Origin: Nemertoderma westbladi
Taxonomy: Eukaryota > Xenacoelomorpha > Nemertodermatida > Nemertodermatidae
NCBI GenBank assembly: GCA_032718475.1
Contig: JAUCBJ010001074.1
Location: 1-51,062 of the forward strand
Reading direction: 5' to 3'
DNA: 51,062 nt
Positions 30,886-41,067 of this stretch are shown piece by piece (the stretch's first letter is position 1; each line of letters starts with the position of its first letter). The notes beneath the pieces were generated by a model that worked only from the letters and a program-made list of their open reading frames with translations, searched no databases and was not told where the DNA came from. The translations under genes and the position numbers were made by a program.

Positions 30886-32368
30886 TACTACTAGGATCGG
30901 CATGCTGCGTTGCAGCTGCATTTTTAAGAATGTTGTGCCGTCTTGTCAACAAAATTGCACCGCCACAACTCCCTATCACCCATGACATTTGCTAGATCAT
31001 CCGCATCTTTAAGGCCAGTGTCCTTTAAGATGCGTCTCAAGAAAGTCATGGGCTGTCCACCATGCTTATTCACTCCATGAGGCTGCCAAAGTACAAGATT
31101 ATGCACTGGCTGGTCCTCACGGCGAAAGCAATGTCCTGCAAAGCGGAGGCGATTTTGTTCTAGTGTCAAGCTTGGGGGAACCAATGAGACACCTCCAATG
31201 TTATATAGTGTCTGGTTGGAGATGTGTGCATTGTACTTGACACAATGAACCCGGCGTAGCATTCTGGTGAATGTGCCATCCAGAGATTTGGTGTCCTCAG
31301 CAGTTAGAGCCCAGCATGGACTCCCGTAGAGGAGTACTGGAACTACTGCTGCTCTAAATAATCGGACCTTAAGTTTCCGATTAATTCTCGGTAACTTCCA
31401 AATCCTGGAAAGCCTATTCAAGGCTGCCCATGCCTTTCCCTTACGTATTCGAAGGTCCTCACCTGACTTCCGGATCCATGATCCCAGGTAACAGAAGTCG
31501 TCCACATGCTCAAGCATACCATCCTTTGAGCTTATGCTCATCCGATCAGAGACTTGCTGAGGACTTTCAAAGTTAACTATCAGAATTTTGGTCTTTCTGG
31601 AGTTAATAAAAAGACCAACACTAGAAGCAGCATGTTATAATAAGCTGAGGAGCCGTTGGGCTCCCTCTAATGATTCTGAGAGTACTCCTAAGTCATCAGC
31701 AAAGTCTAGATCAGTTAGGTACTTGGCAGGATTTCCTCGACTTCTGGAGCCAGTAGGTGGAGTTATCATCACCCCATCATCATTATAATGATCTAAGGAC
31801 ATGCGTAGAACATAGTCAACCACAATAATGAACAAGAATGGTGCAAGTGTGTCTCCTTGGAGGACGCCCCATAACACTTCAAATGGTCCTGTGTCACCGT
31901 CAACAGTAGACACAAATGTTGTCGAACCATCGTATACTGATCTGATTGCTGCAATAATTTCATCAGGAATCCCATATAATGAAAGTATGCTGAACATACG
32001 TGGCGAGAGACTGAATCAAAGGCCTTGAAGAAGTCAACAAAGATAACAGCCAGATGCCTGTCTTTCTTTTTTGATAACTCTTCAATTATCCTTCTAAGTG
32101 CCAAAATGGGCTCCATTGTCCCACGACCTTTACGGAACCCATTCTGATTTCCACGCAGCTGTCTCTCAATGGGATCCCTGATGCGATTTTTAATAGAATC
32201 CTATTGTATAGCTTTGCAGCAATCGAGTTCAATGAGATTCCCCGAAAAGAACCATAGAGTGTTAGGTTGCCCTTCTTGGGAACTGGCACCAACTTATTTG
32301 TTTTCATTTCTTGTGGGACTCTTGTTGTTCGGTACATGTCTACTATGATGGGATAGATGCTATGATGC
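30886..32368 (-). mobile_element. RTE-like LINE, truncated copy 5, antisense in intron 2
   Basis: An 11-base target duplication, CCTATGCCTAC, at 30875-30885 and 32369-32379 sets both ends. By eye it is about 97% similar to copy 1 (4089-5517) and reaches about 50 bases further 5', adding MYRTTRVPQEMK to the RT entry. Frames 30924-31541 and 31635-31997 hold the thumb/C-terminus and the FADD palm; small indels near 31640, 32010 and 32185 break the RT. The tail is TAGTAGTAG on its own strand. Confidence 0.9.
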
Positions 32369-32603
32369 CCTATGCCTACAATAGGCCTAGGGCATTTCGT
32401 AGGGACAAATCAAACCTATTGGGTATATTGGAATCGATGCTAGAGCGAATTTATTAGGAATAAAACAATCAACGTCTGCGACAGGTTTACACAGTATGTA
32501 GGGCCTAATAGGCCGACTCTTTTAAATCAAACTAAACATGTTGACTCCTCGGGTGTTAACAAAACGGAATGATTTAAATTAAAATTAACTTTCGTTGTTC
32601 TAG

Positions 32604-32717
32604 AGCCAGAAGCAAATGCTGAGGATGGGAATCTGAAAGTTGGAGAAGAAGTCGCTACCGAACTATCTGCAAGTGATGCCAATAAGGATGGAGAGAAAGG
32701 AGACGCAAAATCTTCGA
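32604..32717 (+). CDS. Acidic-protein gene, exon 3
   Basis: Acceptor GTTGTTCTAG (ends 32603) and donor CGA|GTAAGT (32718). Phase 1 on both sides, so it joins exon 2 without a shift. It reads PEANAEDGNLKVGEEVATEL and ends DGEKGDAKSS. The remaining exons are not found with confidence; they may lie beyond the window or beyond the BEL insertion. Confidence 0.6.
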
Positions 32718-33099
32718 GTAAGTTGAATATAAATCAAATCCAAAAGTAAAATCGTCAAGTATTTAGGAATGATATAATCGTTAAGATCAGAAATACTCAC
32801 ACAAAGCCACAGCCAGATTTACTTTCAAATCGATATTTTTTGCTCTATCAAAGCCATATTATATTCCCTCTGAAAAACCCAGACTCCTAATGAAATCAAA
32901 GTAAGCAAAAATGAAACGCAAAAATGCAAAAATGCTCAGGGGGGATCCTGAGCCAAGGTTTTAACACCACTGTACTGTTAGTATGTTTGAGAGGTTATTT
33001 ATGTGTTGAAACCCCCTTTTGTTGACCGCACGAAAAATGTTATTACCAACGGTAGCAACAACTCAGTCTCGTCACCGATTTATTGCCTTCTGCTACTAG
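32718..33099. other. Intron 3 or downstream spacer
   Basis: No coding or structured element seen. Confidence 0.35.
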
Positions 33100-33200
33100 T
33101 TTTTTTTTTTTTTTTTTTTTTTTTTACATTAATATTTCTTTAATTACGGGCAAACAGGGCAAAGCCCTATATCCTGCCCTCACGGGTTTGTTACATGATA
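33100..33200 (-). mobile_element. Retroposon 3' end with A26 tail
   Basis: A T26 run (33100-33125) followed by sequence whose reverse complement reads CAGGATATAGGGCTTTGCCC then TGTTTGCCCGTAATTAAAG directly before the A-run. This looks like the 3' UTR and poly(A) tail of a retroposed LINE or SINE inserted on the minus strand. The family is not named. Confidence 0.5.
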
Positions 33201-33386
33201 CACCACCAACAAATTCATGATAAACATACTATTATTAAATATAGATATATTATGTGGCTGACTGTTGTCACCGTTTTTAGGTGTTGTCACAAATTCAACC
33301 TATCCTATTTATTTAAAAGTGGTGAATCAATTTAGCTACAATAGTAATATAGTGGCAAAAACAAGAAGATAAACAAAGTAAAGTGA

Positions 33387-33755
33387 ACGTGATTTGATTC
33401 TATTGGTTGTCTGTCAACTGGAGTAGCCGGCTGGGTATTTGGGGAAGCCCCATGAGCGGGTAGGGCTTCCATCCAATGCTAACATGCATTGTAACTTTAC
33501 AATGTTAAGAATGAAACAAAATATGAGGGCCCTTAGTAGTCAACGGGAGTGGCAGCCAATGTCGTAAATATTCATTCCAGAACATGTATTTATTTAACAT
33601 GGGGTGTATACAGTTCGTTAGTGGCAGAGATAAGGAGACACTTACAGTTGTAGGCCTAGTATATTGAAGGTGAGTTGATTCTATTGGTTGTCTGACTCGA
33701 CGGCTGGGGCATCCCACTGAGCGTATACAATAAGGCTTCCCTCTGACATAATGCA
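33387..33755 (+). repeat. Pair of diverged ~90-bp direct repeats
   Basis: 33387-33480 and 33669-33755 share GATTCTATTGGTTGTCTG, CGGCTGGG and AGGGCTTCC-like blocks with the same order and spacing, separated by about 190 bases. Each may be a short transposon end. Confidence 0.6.
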
Positions 33756-33870
33756 ATATATTATTGCATTGGGTGTAATTATACTGTAGTATTATTTTCC
33801 CACGACTTGCGTTATGGGCGTATTACTCAGTAATATTTAGTATTGCAACTGCGTTGTTAATAATATTCCT

Positions 33871-34440
33871 TACAATGGGGTACACGACTCAAATTCAAAA
33901 CCAGATGAATTAGATGCAATAAAATCACAGAAACACAATGGCGTTTACAGAATTCAATGCTAAAATAGCCGAGATATTGGTGTTTTCAGTTTAAAAATTA
34001 TTCAAAATATGAAAACGATCTGTGATTGGTCGTGACGTCACTATACGCCTCCGAATTCAATTTATATCAACATTCAGATACCTAATACAATTATGCAGTG
34101 CTGGAAAGCTTGTCCTTGTAAAGGTAACTGCTGAACTGTACTACAGTACTAAAAAAATGTAGCAGTAGTACCTGTGTAATAAACTGCCTAATCTGTACTG
34201 TAATTTACACAAAGATAGTATTGGGTATCTAAATGTTGGTAACAATGGGATCCCGAGGCGTATAGTGACGTCACGACCAATCACAGATCGTTTTCAAATT
34301 TTGAATAATTTTTAAACTGAAACACCAATATCTCGGCTATTTTAGCATCTTATTGAATTCTGTAAACGCCATTGTGTTTCTGTGATAATTATTGTATCAA
34401 ATTAATCTGGTTTTGAATTTGAGTCGTGAACCCCATTGTA
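33871..34440. mobile_element. MITE with ~210-bp inverted arms
   Basis: TACAATGGGG at 33871 and CCCCATTGTA ending at 34440 are the tips of two arms (33871-34082 and 34223-34440) that pair almost base for base, e.g. CGATCTGTGATTGGTCGTGA with its complement. About 140 bases of non-palindromic centre contain CAGTACT words. The TA at both tips fits a TA target duplication, as for Tc1/mariner-type MITEs. No coding. Confidence 0.85.
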
Positions 34441-35064
34441 TATCTTTGCGGCTAATATCTTTTACTACTTTAATTATTTAATTAACCAATATGTAATTGA
34501 TTTTATTGGCTATTTTAATTTCAAAATAAAGTATCCGATTATAGAAAGTTTAAATAAGTGTAAATTACTTTGTATTTTTTAAAGTAAAAAGTAAAAAGTA
34601 AACTAAAAAAGCGTTACATTACGACAATAAATTCCTGGCATACAGTCTGTGCTATAAGCATTAAAAGTAACCCACAACAGTATTATTCATTCAACAACAA
34701 TTTAACTTTAACAAGTAAAACATCACTGGACTTCCAGGGCTGGTAGAGGCTTACAACTGACCACCATATGGTAATTACTAATGTCATCTGAATGATATAC
34801 TAAAAGTGTAGGTACGTAGGCACTCACATTATTATTGCATACAGTTCTGTTACCCACCAGTAATTTATTTCATATCGTGTGACCTGTAATTCGTTATCTA
34901 TCTCATCGGATACTAAAAATATATGCGGTAGAGTAATCCTATATTAAGCAATAACGAAAACAACGATAATTTCATAAATTTTAGAGTAGCCCTAATTAAT
35001 AAATATAATATAATTTATTTTAATTAATAAAAGATAATTTTTTCTCGAGATTCACTAATATTCT
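34441..35064. other. Gene-free AT-rich spacer
   Basis: Nothing recognised. Confidence 0.35.
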
Positions 35065-35170
35065 ATGGATGTTTTATCGCCAAGTATCACATTAGTGCAT
35101 AAGAAAGAATATGTAAGGAGATGCGATTATCTAAAAAGTGATTTCCAAGGTGATTTTGCACCAATAATGG
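35065..35170 (+). CDS. Candidate first exon, unidentified
   Basis: ATG at 35065 with an in-frame stop nine bases upstream, 35 codons (MDVLSPSITLVHKKEYVRRC and on), and a strong donor ATGG|GTGAGT at 35171. The KKEYVRRCDY pattern faintly recalls N-termini of axonemal dynein intermediate chains, but this is weak. A second exon is not found; the BEL insertion lies 1.4 kb downstream. Confidence 0.25.
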
Positions 35171-35564
35171 GTGAGTATAAATGAATTTGACTCAAAAAAA
35201 GTCTATAATAATATATTATGCGTTCACTTTCAATTTCATGTTATTTGGATTTGGATTTGTTATTTTTGCTGCTTGTTGCTTTGCTTGCCTCTACTATTAG
35301 TTAACGAAGCAGGACTTTAATCACACCCCTGGAAACTTATCGCCCATATAAATTACATTTTCTTAGTAACTTATCGCCCCCTGGTCCTTTATCACCCCTG
35401 TCATTATATACAGGCTACATTCCTTGAACTTTCCCACATTGCCTCTAAGTCACATATTTAAGTTATAGATTTATACTCAAATTGTTTTATTTAGAGGGGG
35501 CCTACAATTAGAAATATTCATATTCAATTCATAGACCAAACACACGATCTAATGGAATCAATCT

Positions 35565-35690
35565 GGTCTTTCATTCAGGAGGCCCAAGGTTCGATCCCTG
35601 TTCGACGCAGTACTGTTTGGGCACGGGGATTTAAATGCTGCGGACTAGCTCTAGCCAGGTTTTCATCCTTCATTGGCCGATAAATGGGAA
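35565..35690 (+). mobile_element. tRNA-derived SINE-like sequence, second family
   Basis: A B-box GGTTCGATCCC at about 35588-35598 following a tRNA-like GGAGGCCCAA. A body with GGGCACGGGGATTTAAATGC follows. It differs from the SINE at 19.97 kb outside the B box. It runs into the minisatellite without an evident tail. Confidence 0.5.
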
Positions 35691-35691
35691 C

Positions 35692-36595
35692 CATGGTAAC
35701 TAGGAAAACAGAGTGGAAGGGTTTAATGCGAAGATCACCCCATGGTGGTGAACAGGCATTCCTTTAGGAAACAGAGTGGAAGGGTTTAATGTGGAAGATC
35801 ACCCATAGTGGTGAACAGACATTCCTTTGGGAAACAGAGTGGAAGGGTTTACTGTGGAAGATCACCCATAGTGGTGAACAGACATTCCTTTGGGAAACAG
35901 AGTGGAAGGGTTTAATGTGGAAAATCACCCGTGGTGGTGAACAGGCATTCCTTTAGGAAACAGAGTGGAAGGGTATAATGTGGAAGATCACCCATGGTGG
36001 TGAACAGACATTCCTTTGGGAAACAGAGTGGAAGGGTTTACTGTGGAAGATCACCCGTGGTGGTGAACAGGCATTCCTTTAGGAAACAGAGTGGAAGGGT
36101 TTACTGTGGAGGATCACCCATGGTGGTGAACAGGCATTCCTTTATGAAACAGAGTGGAAGGGTTTACTGTGGAAGATCGCCCGTGGTGGTGAACAGGCAT
36201 TCCTTTATGAAACAGAGTGGAAGGGTTTACTGTGGAAGATCATCCGTGGTGTGAACAGGCATTCCTTTAGGAAACAGAGTGGAAGGGTTTACTGTGGAAG
36301 ATCACCCATGGTGGTGAACAGACATTCCTTTAGGAAACATAGTGGAAGGGTTTACTGTGGAAGATCACCCGTTGTGGTGAACAGGCATTCATTTAGGAAT
36401 CAGAGTGGAAGGGTTTACTGTGGAAGATCACCCATAGTGGTGGATCGGCATTCCTTTAGGAAACAGAGTGGAAGGGTTTACTAGGAAGATCACCCATGGT
36501 GGTGGACAGGCATTCCTTTAGGAAACAGAGTGGAAGGGTTTACTGTGGAAGATCACCCGTGGTGGTGAACAGGCATTCCTTTAGGAAACAGAGTG
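35692..36595 (+). repeat. 63-bp minisatellite, ~14 copies
   Basis: Unit GAAACAGAGTGGAAGGGTTT, then ACTGTGGAAGATCACCC, then GTGGTGAACAGGCATTCCTT. The period is 63 = 21 codons, so long open frames (35994-36254, 36251-36484) with a VNRHSFRKQSGRVYCGRSP repeat arise as a by-product. The array stops mid-unit at the LTR of the BEL element. Confidence 0.95.
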
Positions 36596-37375
36596 TGGGT
36601 TGGTGTAGTGGCGTAAATATCATGCAATGATGAGTTCCCCACTGGACCGCCCAAATCAGGTAACCCGCCCGTCCGGTGGAAAGGAAACTGATAACTAAAC
36701 GCTCCAGTGTGGTGTCTGTGCAGGCCGATCCCTACACAGCACCATAGTAATACAGAATATAAACAGAATGTAAACAGATAACAAACAATAAATCAGATAT
36801 GCATAAGTAAATAAGGCAATAATATAAGTGAATACGTAAAATGAATAAGGAATCTGTACTACTAAAGAACTATGTGCCATAAAACAACAATATCACCTTC
36901 CACTCTGTCACCAAACCAACTGAACCAATATTGCTAGTCTGTGTATAATGTACCCCGGTAGCGCGGATGAATATTCCCTAGTAATGAGCCAGAATGGGGG
37001 TTTAAGACCCCAGCCTGGCACCCATACGTAGCAAAAACCCTAATTAAGTACATAATCCTACTACCTAAAACTAAAACCTATTGAAACCCCCCCAATATAA
37101 CAATAAACTAGTACATAATGTAGTACGTATTGACCGCCTAATTGCACATTCCTGTCCCTGCCTCCAGCCGGCAAGGCCAATATCCCATCTCCCTGCTACC
37201 TATGTCTTGCCACAGGTGCGGCCAGGCAGCCAGCCTATCCCAGATCACGTGCTCTTTGTATACCTCGTTTGTAATCCACCTAGCCGCATGTGTGTATTGA
37301 TGCCTTGAGAGTTGACTTGGTGGAAGGCGTACGTAGTAACCTAATACTAATATTCCTGGAAATCACTGCAGCCCA
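36596..37375 (-). repeat. 3' LTR of BEL/Pao element
   Basis: 36596-37080 repeats at 50577-51061 with differences at about 36628 (C/T) and 37061 (C/A), plus the last base of the window. The inner boundary is inferred: on the minus strand a G17 polypurine tract is followed by ACTGGGCTGC, so the LTR would read TGGG...CCCA over about 780 bp. A 61-residue frame inside both LTRs is hydrophobic but probably not a gene. Confidence 0.8.
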
Positions 37376-37377
37376 GT

Positions 37378-37394
37378 CCCCCCCCCCCCCCCCC
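37378..37394 (-). other. Putative polypurine tract (G17)
   Basis: 17 C on the plus strand, i.e. 17 G on the element's coding strand, two bases before the proposed LTR start. This is the position where plus-strand DNA synthesis would be primed. Confidence 0.5.
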
Positions 37395-39047
37395 GTGTGC
37401 CCTGTAACTAGTTTACCTACACCTACAGTACAAACGCTACAGTAATTACCCCTACAGTACAAACATTAGGCTTGGGTGGGAAACCCGTGGTACTAGTATA
37501 ATATCTGTGTGGGTTTGGGAAGGGTAAGGTTCCGGTTGTCGGACACACTCCCCCTTGGGCGTGTAAATGATTAACACTCCCATATCTAAAGGCACGAGCC
37601 AGAAGACACCCTGTGAACGTCAGGAAAGGTAGGCGACTCCTAAACAATCCGTCGGTTGTCTGTAAAAAAATTGTGGTAGAAAATGAATAAAAAAAAATAA
37701 TGGTGGGTACTGTTGACCCGGAGTATGGTTTTAAAAAACGGGAGTTGATAGTCCCTCTACCAATTCGCCGTGAGTCAGCACACTAGACGAGTTTCCGCTG
37801 ACCCTACAGACGATTGACATCAACACCCATTTGGGTGTTGATATCGTGAAACGGTTTAAGCCCCGTAACGCGCTGTTCAGTGCCATCCACTCTCGGATAT
37901 AGGCGATGGTATCACACCATAAAGGATTCATGATACGAAGTAATGTAAATAAATTAGTTAAAAACACATTTTTCTCGTTGAGCCACGCACACACACTCAT
38001 TCACTCGTATGTACTTTGGGTGACCCCTGCACCACTTATTGGTGATGGGGCACACCCATGGACACCACATCGCTACGCTCTCTGACGTTTTTTACGATCC
38101 TTTGGGCACCCATTTAAATATTTATAATCTCTCCGAACGCGCTATTGGTTACTTTCTCCAGGTCCGGCTCTATGGCACGGCGGGCCCCCAGATGTGGGAT
38201 CGACCCCCTGCATCCTGGCCAACCCAGGGTGCTACCCATCCGCCCAGCTGCGCTCCAACCAACTACTCTGTGTCATTCGTTAACTTCCAACCTACATTCT
38301 CATTCCTGTCTCAATCACTGCACACGGTGCTATCACATTCCAAACAACCTCAAACTGTTGTGGCCGTCCGTATCGGGCCACCCCCAATGTGCGCACGTAC
38401 CTGTGATAAGGTAGGTGGGCCCCATTGGTGGTACCTACTTGTTCGGTACCGTAAGTTGTGAATGGGAGCGTCCACAGCGACGAACCCCACTCGTGGGCGG
38501 CATCTTCTGCTTCACCCACTGCTGTGTGACTGTTATACGTAACTTTCATACACACGTACGTACATACATACACTCTAAATACTAAGTTAACCAAATCACA
38601 CCACTCTGTAAACTGTGTTGAACTATCCACCCGTGATAACGCATAAACACTCGCACACCCCCCCCCCCCCCCCCCCCAACCGTGAGCTCCCCGAGACAGC
38701 CAGTGGTGGATACTTATAGACGGTTCACTGCATAAACATTGTAATCATTCGGTGGTGCGTACCTACATGGATCAAATGGAACAAGAAATGCAAGTATTGC
38801 ATCGGGCATTGCAAGGTGTGGCTTGTAAATATGTACAGCGTGACGTATAGTCTCGGTTCTCTCGTAAGGTGCAGTCAAATAACTCTCGTAAAATACAGTT
38901 AAATCTCCCGTAAGGTGCAGTCAAATAACTCTCGTAAAATGCAGTTAGATCTCCCGTAAGGTGCAGTCAAATAACTCTCGTAAAATGCAGTTAGATCTCC
39001 CGTAAGGTGCAGTCAAATAACTCTCGTAACGTGCAGTCCTACTTGAT
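37395..39047 (-). other. Long 3' untranslated region of BEL element
   Basis: 1.65 kb with no supported ORF on the sense strand. It contains a perfect 11-bp stem hairpin at 37819-37842 (ATCAACACCCA / TGGGTGTTGAT, two-base loop), a C20 run at 38658-38677 and the tandem repeat at 38858-39034. The plus-strand frame 38039-38461 is antisense and unlike any family I know. Confidence 0.5.
38858..39034 (+). repeat. 46-bp tandem repeat, ~4 copies
   Basis: Unit CTCTCGTAAAATGCAGTTAG, then ATCTCCCGTAAGGTGCAGTC, then AAATAA. It lies directly after the ORF C stop on the element's sense strand. Each unit itself holds two half-repeats (CTCTCGTAAAATGCAGT / CTCCCGTAAGGTGCAGT). Confidence 0.9.
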
Positions 39048-40172
39048 TCACCGTCTTTTATGGTCATTGATATCCTCCTCCTTCTGGTCCTCCACCTCCC
39101 TGTGGTATTTTACCACGTGTTCGAGGTAGTAGGTCCCGGTGTAGTGGTCCAGGAACCCTTCGAGGTGTCCCGGGTGTCCCAGCCGCCACTCGTCTAGTCT
39201 GTCCTGTATCCTCTGTACGCCTATTGTCATGGCGACGTGCAGGATATGGGTGTATTGCACGGTTTCCTCGCGCCTCGATATCGCTAGCACGAAATCCGGC
39301 TTCATGTGGAAGAAACCCATGGCAATCCCCCGTCTGAGGAGGCGACGCCTGGTCTCCACCCCCATGTTGGCATTGCACTCGAATCGCTCTAAGTGCCCCC
39401 TCGGCTCCCTCTGGTCACAGTCGCTGTTCCGGTGTCCCCGGAAGCCGCACCGTCCGCACAGTCGGTGCAGTACCTGGCAGGCCGCCAGGAAGTGACCCCG
39501 TTCGCCGCAGTACGAGCACGGATCCCCGAGAAGTTTGTCCGGGGGGCCGAACGTACACCTGTCCTGGATATGAATCAGGGCTCCACAGGTATAACAGGCC
39601 GGTAGCTGAAAGTCGTACCCGGCATTGTCCTGTATCGGTCTGCGTTTCACGTAGTAAACGTGTTTCCTCTCCCTCACCACGTTTGCTGCGCCCTGATCCT
39701 TCGTAGGTCCGTCCGTCTGCAACGGCTGTTCTTGAATGGTAGGTTCTTCCCGGCGATCCACCTGTCTCCTGACTGCAGACCGCATCTCCCTTTGTACCAG
39801 TCTCCTTATTGGTTCCAGGGGCGGCATGTCTCCCCCGAAGTTATCGCGTTCCTCCTGCCCGCTGTCATTTTCGGCGTTGGCACTCGTTCGTCCTGTGTAT
39901 GGGCGACGTAGTTCCCCCGGCCGTCGCCCCAGCATCCTCGATGGTCCCTCCACTGGGCGACGCCCCCCGCGACCCTGGGCGAGGAACCCCCGAGTACTAT
40001 GGACGGGTGAGTTCCTTCGGTCCATCGTCTCTCCGGAGTACACAACCCAGTCTCGTGTTCTCCCGTCTACGACCATCCTCTTCACCGCCTGGTCAAACGG
40101 TCTCCTCTGGTCCCGTATATGACCCGCCACCGAAGCCATCCCGCGGGAGATCCTTCTACGGCTCTTCCCCAA
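39048..40172 (-). CDS. BEL element extra ORF C, three zinc knuckles
   Basis: Function unknown; nucleic-acid binding is likely. The first 175 residues are Arg-rich and low-complexity. Then come three perfect CX2CX4HX4C knuckles: CYTCGALIHIQDRC (193-206), CSYCGERGHFLAAC (219-232) and CGRCGFRGHRNSDC (239-252). A C-terminal domain (about 265-360) is shared with the module element at 7.7-8.1 kb (MGVETRRRLLRRGIAMGFFH). The listed start is TTG, not a real initiator: the frame is open upstream through 40316 and is the same frame as ORF B, separated only by one TGA (40317-40319). B and C may therefore be one product. Confidence 0.75.
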   Translation of the reverse strand: MGKSRRRISRGMASVAGHIRDQRRPFDQAVKRMVVDGRTRDWVVYSGETMDRRNSPVHSTRGFLAQGRGGRRPVEGPSRMLGRRPGELRRPYTGRTSANAENDSGQEERDNFGGDMPPLEPIRRLVQREMRSAVRRQVDRREEPTIQEQPLQTDGPTKDQGAANVVRERKHVYYVKRRPIQDNAGYDFQLPACYTCGALIHIQDRCTFGPPDKLLGDPCSYCGERGHFLAACQVLHRLCGRCGFRGHRNSDCDQREPRGHLERFECNANMGVETRRRLLRRGIAMGFFHMKPDFVLAISRREETVQYTHILHVAMTIGVQRIQDRLDEWRLGHPGHLEGFLDHYTGTYYLEHVVKYHREVEDQKEEDINDHKRR

Positions 40173-40316
40173 AGACCCGCGGTTGCCACGGCTCCCGGTA
40201 GCCGCTCCGTATCGGAAGTGGGTGGCACCCGAGGTCGGTTGGTGTCCTCGTTCCTCTTGGAACCCCCACTTCTCCCCGAATTGTGGCTGGGGTTGGTCCC
40301 CGCCCTCGTGTCCATC

Positions 40317-41063
40317 TCAGACTTTGGAGCTTGTAGATGGCTGTGCTCGGTCATCCTGTCCTCTCCGGCAGACTCTCTTCGGATCGTATCGGTAATCCCA
40401 GTCGTCGTAAGCCGCCATCTTGGCTGCCGGGGTTTGGCCGCTATCTTCGTCGTCACTATGGGTCCCAACGGCCGGAGCTGGTTGTAGGTAGTAGCCTCCC
40501 TCATAGGTACTGTCGGGTCCCTTTCCCTGCTGTTGATTTGTCTCCTCCTGTGGTACCTTGCTCTCCCCTAGGCGGCGAATTCTGTCGATTTGCCGGGGAG
40601 ATGGTGTGGTTTCTTTATCTATCAGGTAGTTGGCGTTATAAATAACCTCGGTCCGGTTCTGATCCATTGGGAAGTCCACAAGGGGCCACAATACCCTACG
40701 GATAACCTCTCGGTCCGAGAGGATCCTGCCTCCACTATCGCGGAAGGCTCGGGGAACCAGGCCCACCATGTGGGCTGTCAATAGGAGGGGGATTGACGCC
40801 GCTTCGTAATCCTCCTGTAGGATGTATTGTTCTTGAACCGCGTCTAGTCGTCGGTTCCTCGATGGGAAGGTATACAGTCGTGGGGGCCATCTGGGCCTCG
40901 CCTTAAACTGTTCCGTTGTCAATCGTGTGGCCCCTGCCTGTCGGTCGTACTTCTCTCTAGACATGGGTTTGAAGTTGACCAGCCCGGTCTCTCGGGCAAA
41001 GGAACCCAGCCCAAAGGCGTCGTTCGGCGGCGCATACAATGCGTCGGTGTTTGGCGATGCCAT
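40317..41063 (-). CDS. BEL element extra ORF B, exonuclease-like C-terminal half
   Basis: 248 residues. The ATG at 41063 has a good context (G at -3 and +4) and lies four bases after the ORF A stop (TAAGGCGATG), in another frame, which fits termination-reinitiation or a frameshift. GLGSFARETGL (18-28) and the EQYILQEDYEAASIPLLLTAHMV helix (78-100) correspond in order to the GL..La and motif III (YxxxD) helices of DEDD exonucleases, although here the spacing is Y-x3-E-D. PRAF and IYNANYLIDKE are conserved with the module element at 6.5-6.8 kb. The C-terminal ~80 residues are acidic and low-complexity. Confidence 0.6.
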   Translation of the reverse strand: MASPNTDALYAPPNDAFGLGSFARETGLVNFKPMSREKYDRQAGATRLTTEQFKARPRWPPRLYTFPSRNRRLDAVQEQYILQEDYEAASIPLLLTAHMVGLVPRAFRDSGGRILSDREVIRRVLWPLVDFPMDQNRTEVIYNANYLIDKETTPSPRQIDRIRRLGESKVPQEETNQQQGKGPDSTYEGGYYLQPAPAVGTHSDDEDSGQTPAAKMAAYDDWDYRYDPKRVCRRGQDDRAQPSTSSKV

Positions 41064-41067
41064 CGCC

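Noticed and set aside
35994-36484. Long ORFs with a 21-residue repeat
   Set aside because: They follow directly from a 63-bp tandem period and have no start context or signal peptide; kept only as a minor finding.
36695-36880. 61-residue hydrophobic ORF present in both LTRs
   Set aside because: Lies in LTR sequence, AT-rich composition explains the hydrophobicity, and no family pattern is seen.
38039-38461. 140-residue plus-strand ORF inside the BEL 3' region
   Set aside because: Antisense to the element, no recognisable domain, and overlapping frames are equally open.
39660-40504. Several long plus-strand ORFs opposite ORFs A-C, and similar ones opposite gag and pol
   Set aside because: Shadows of GC-rich coding on the minus strand; no motifs.
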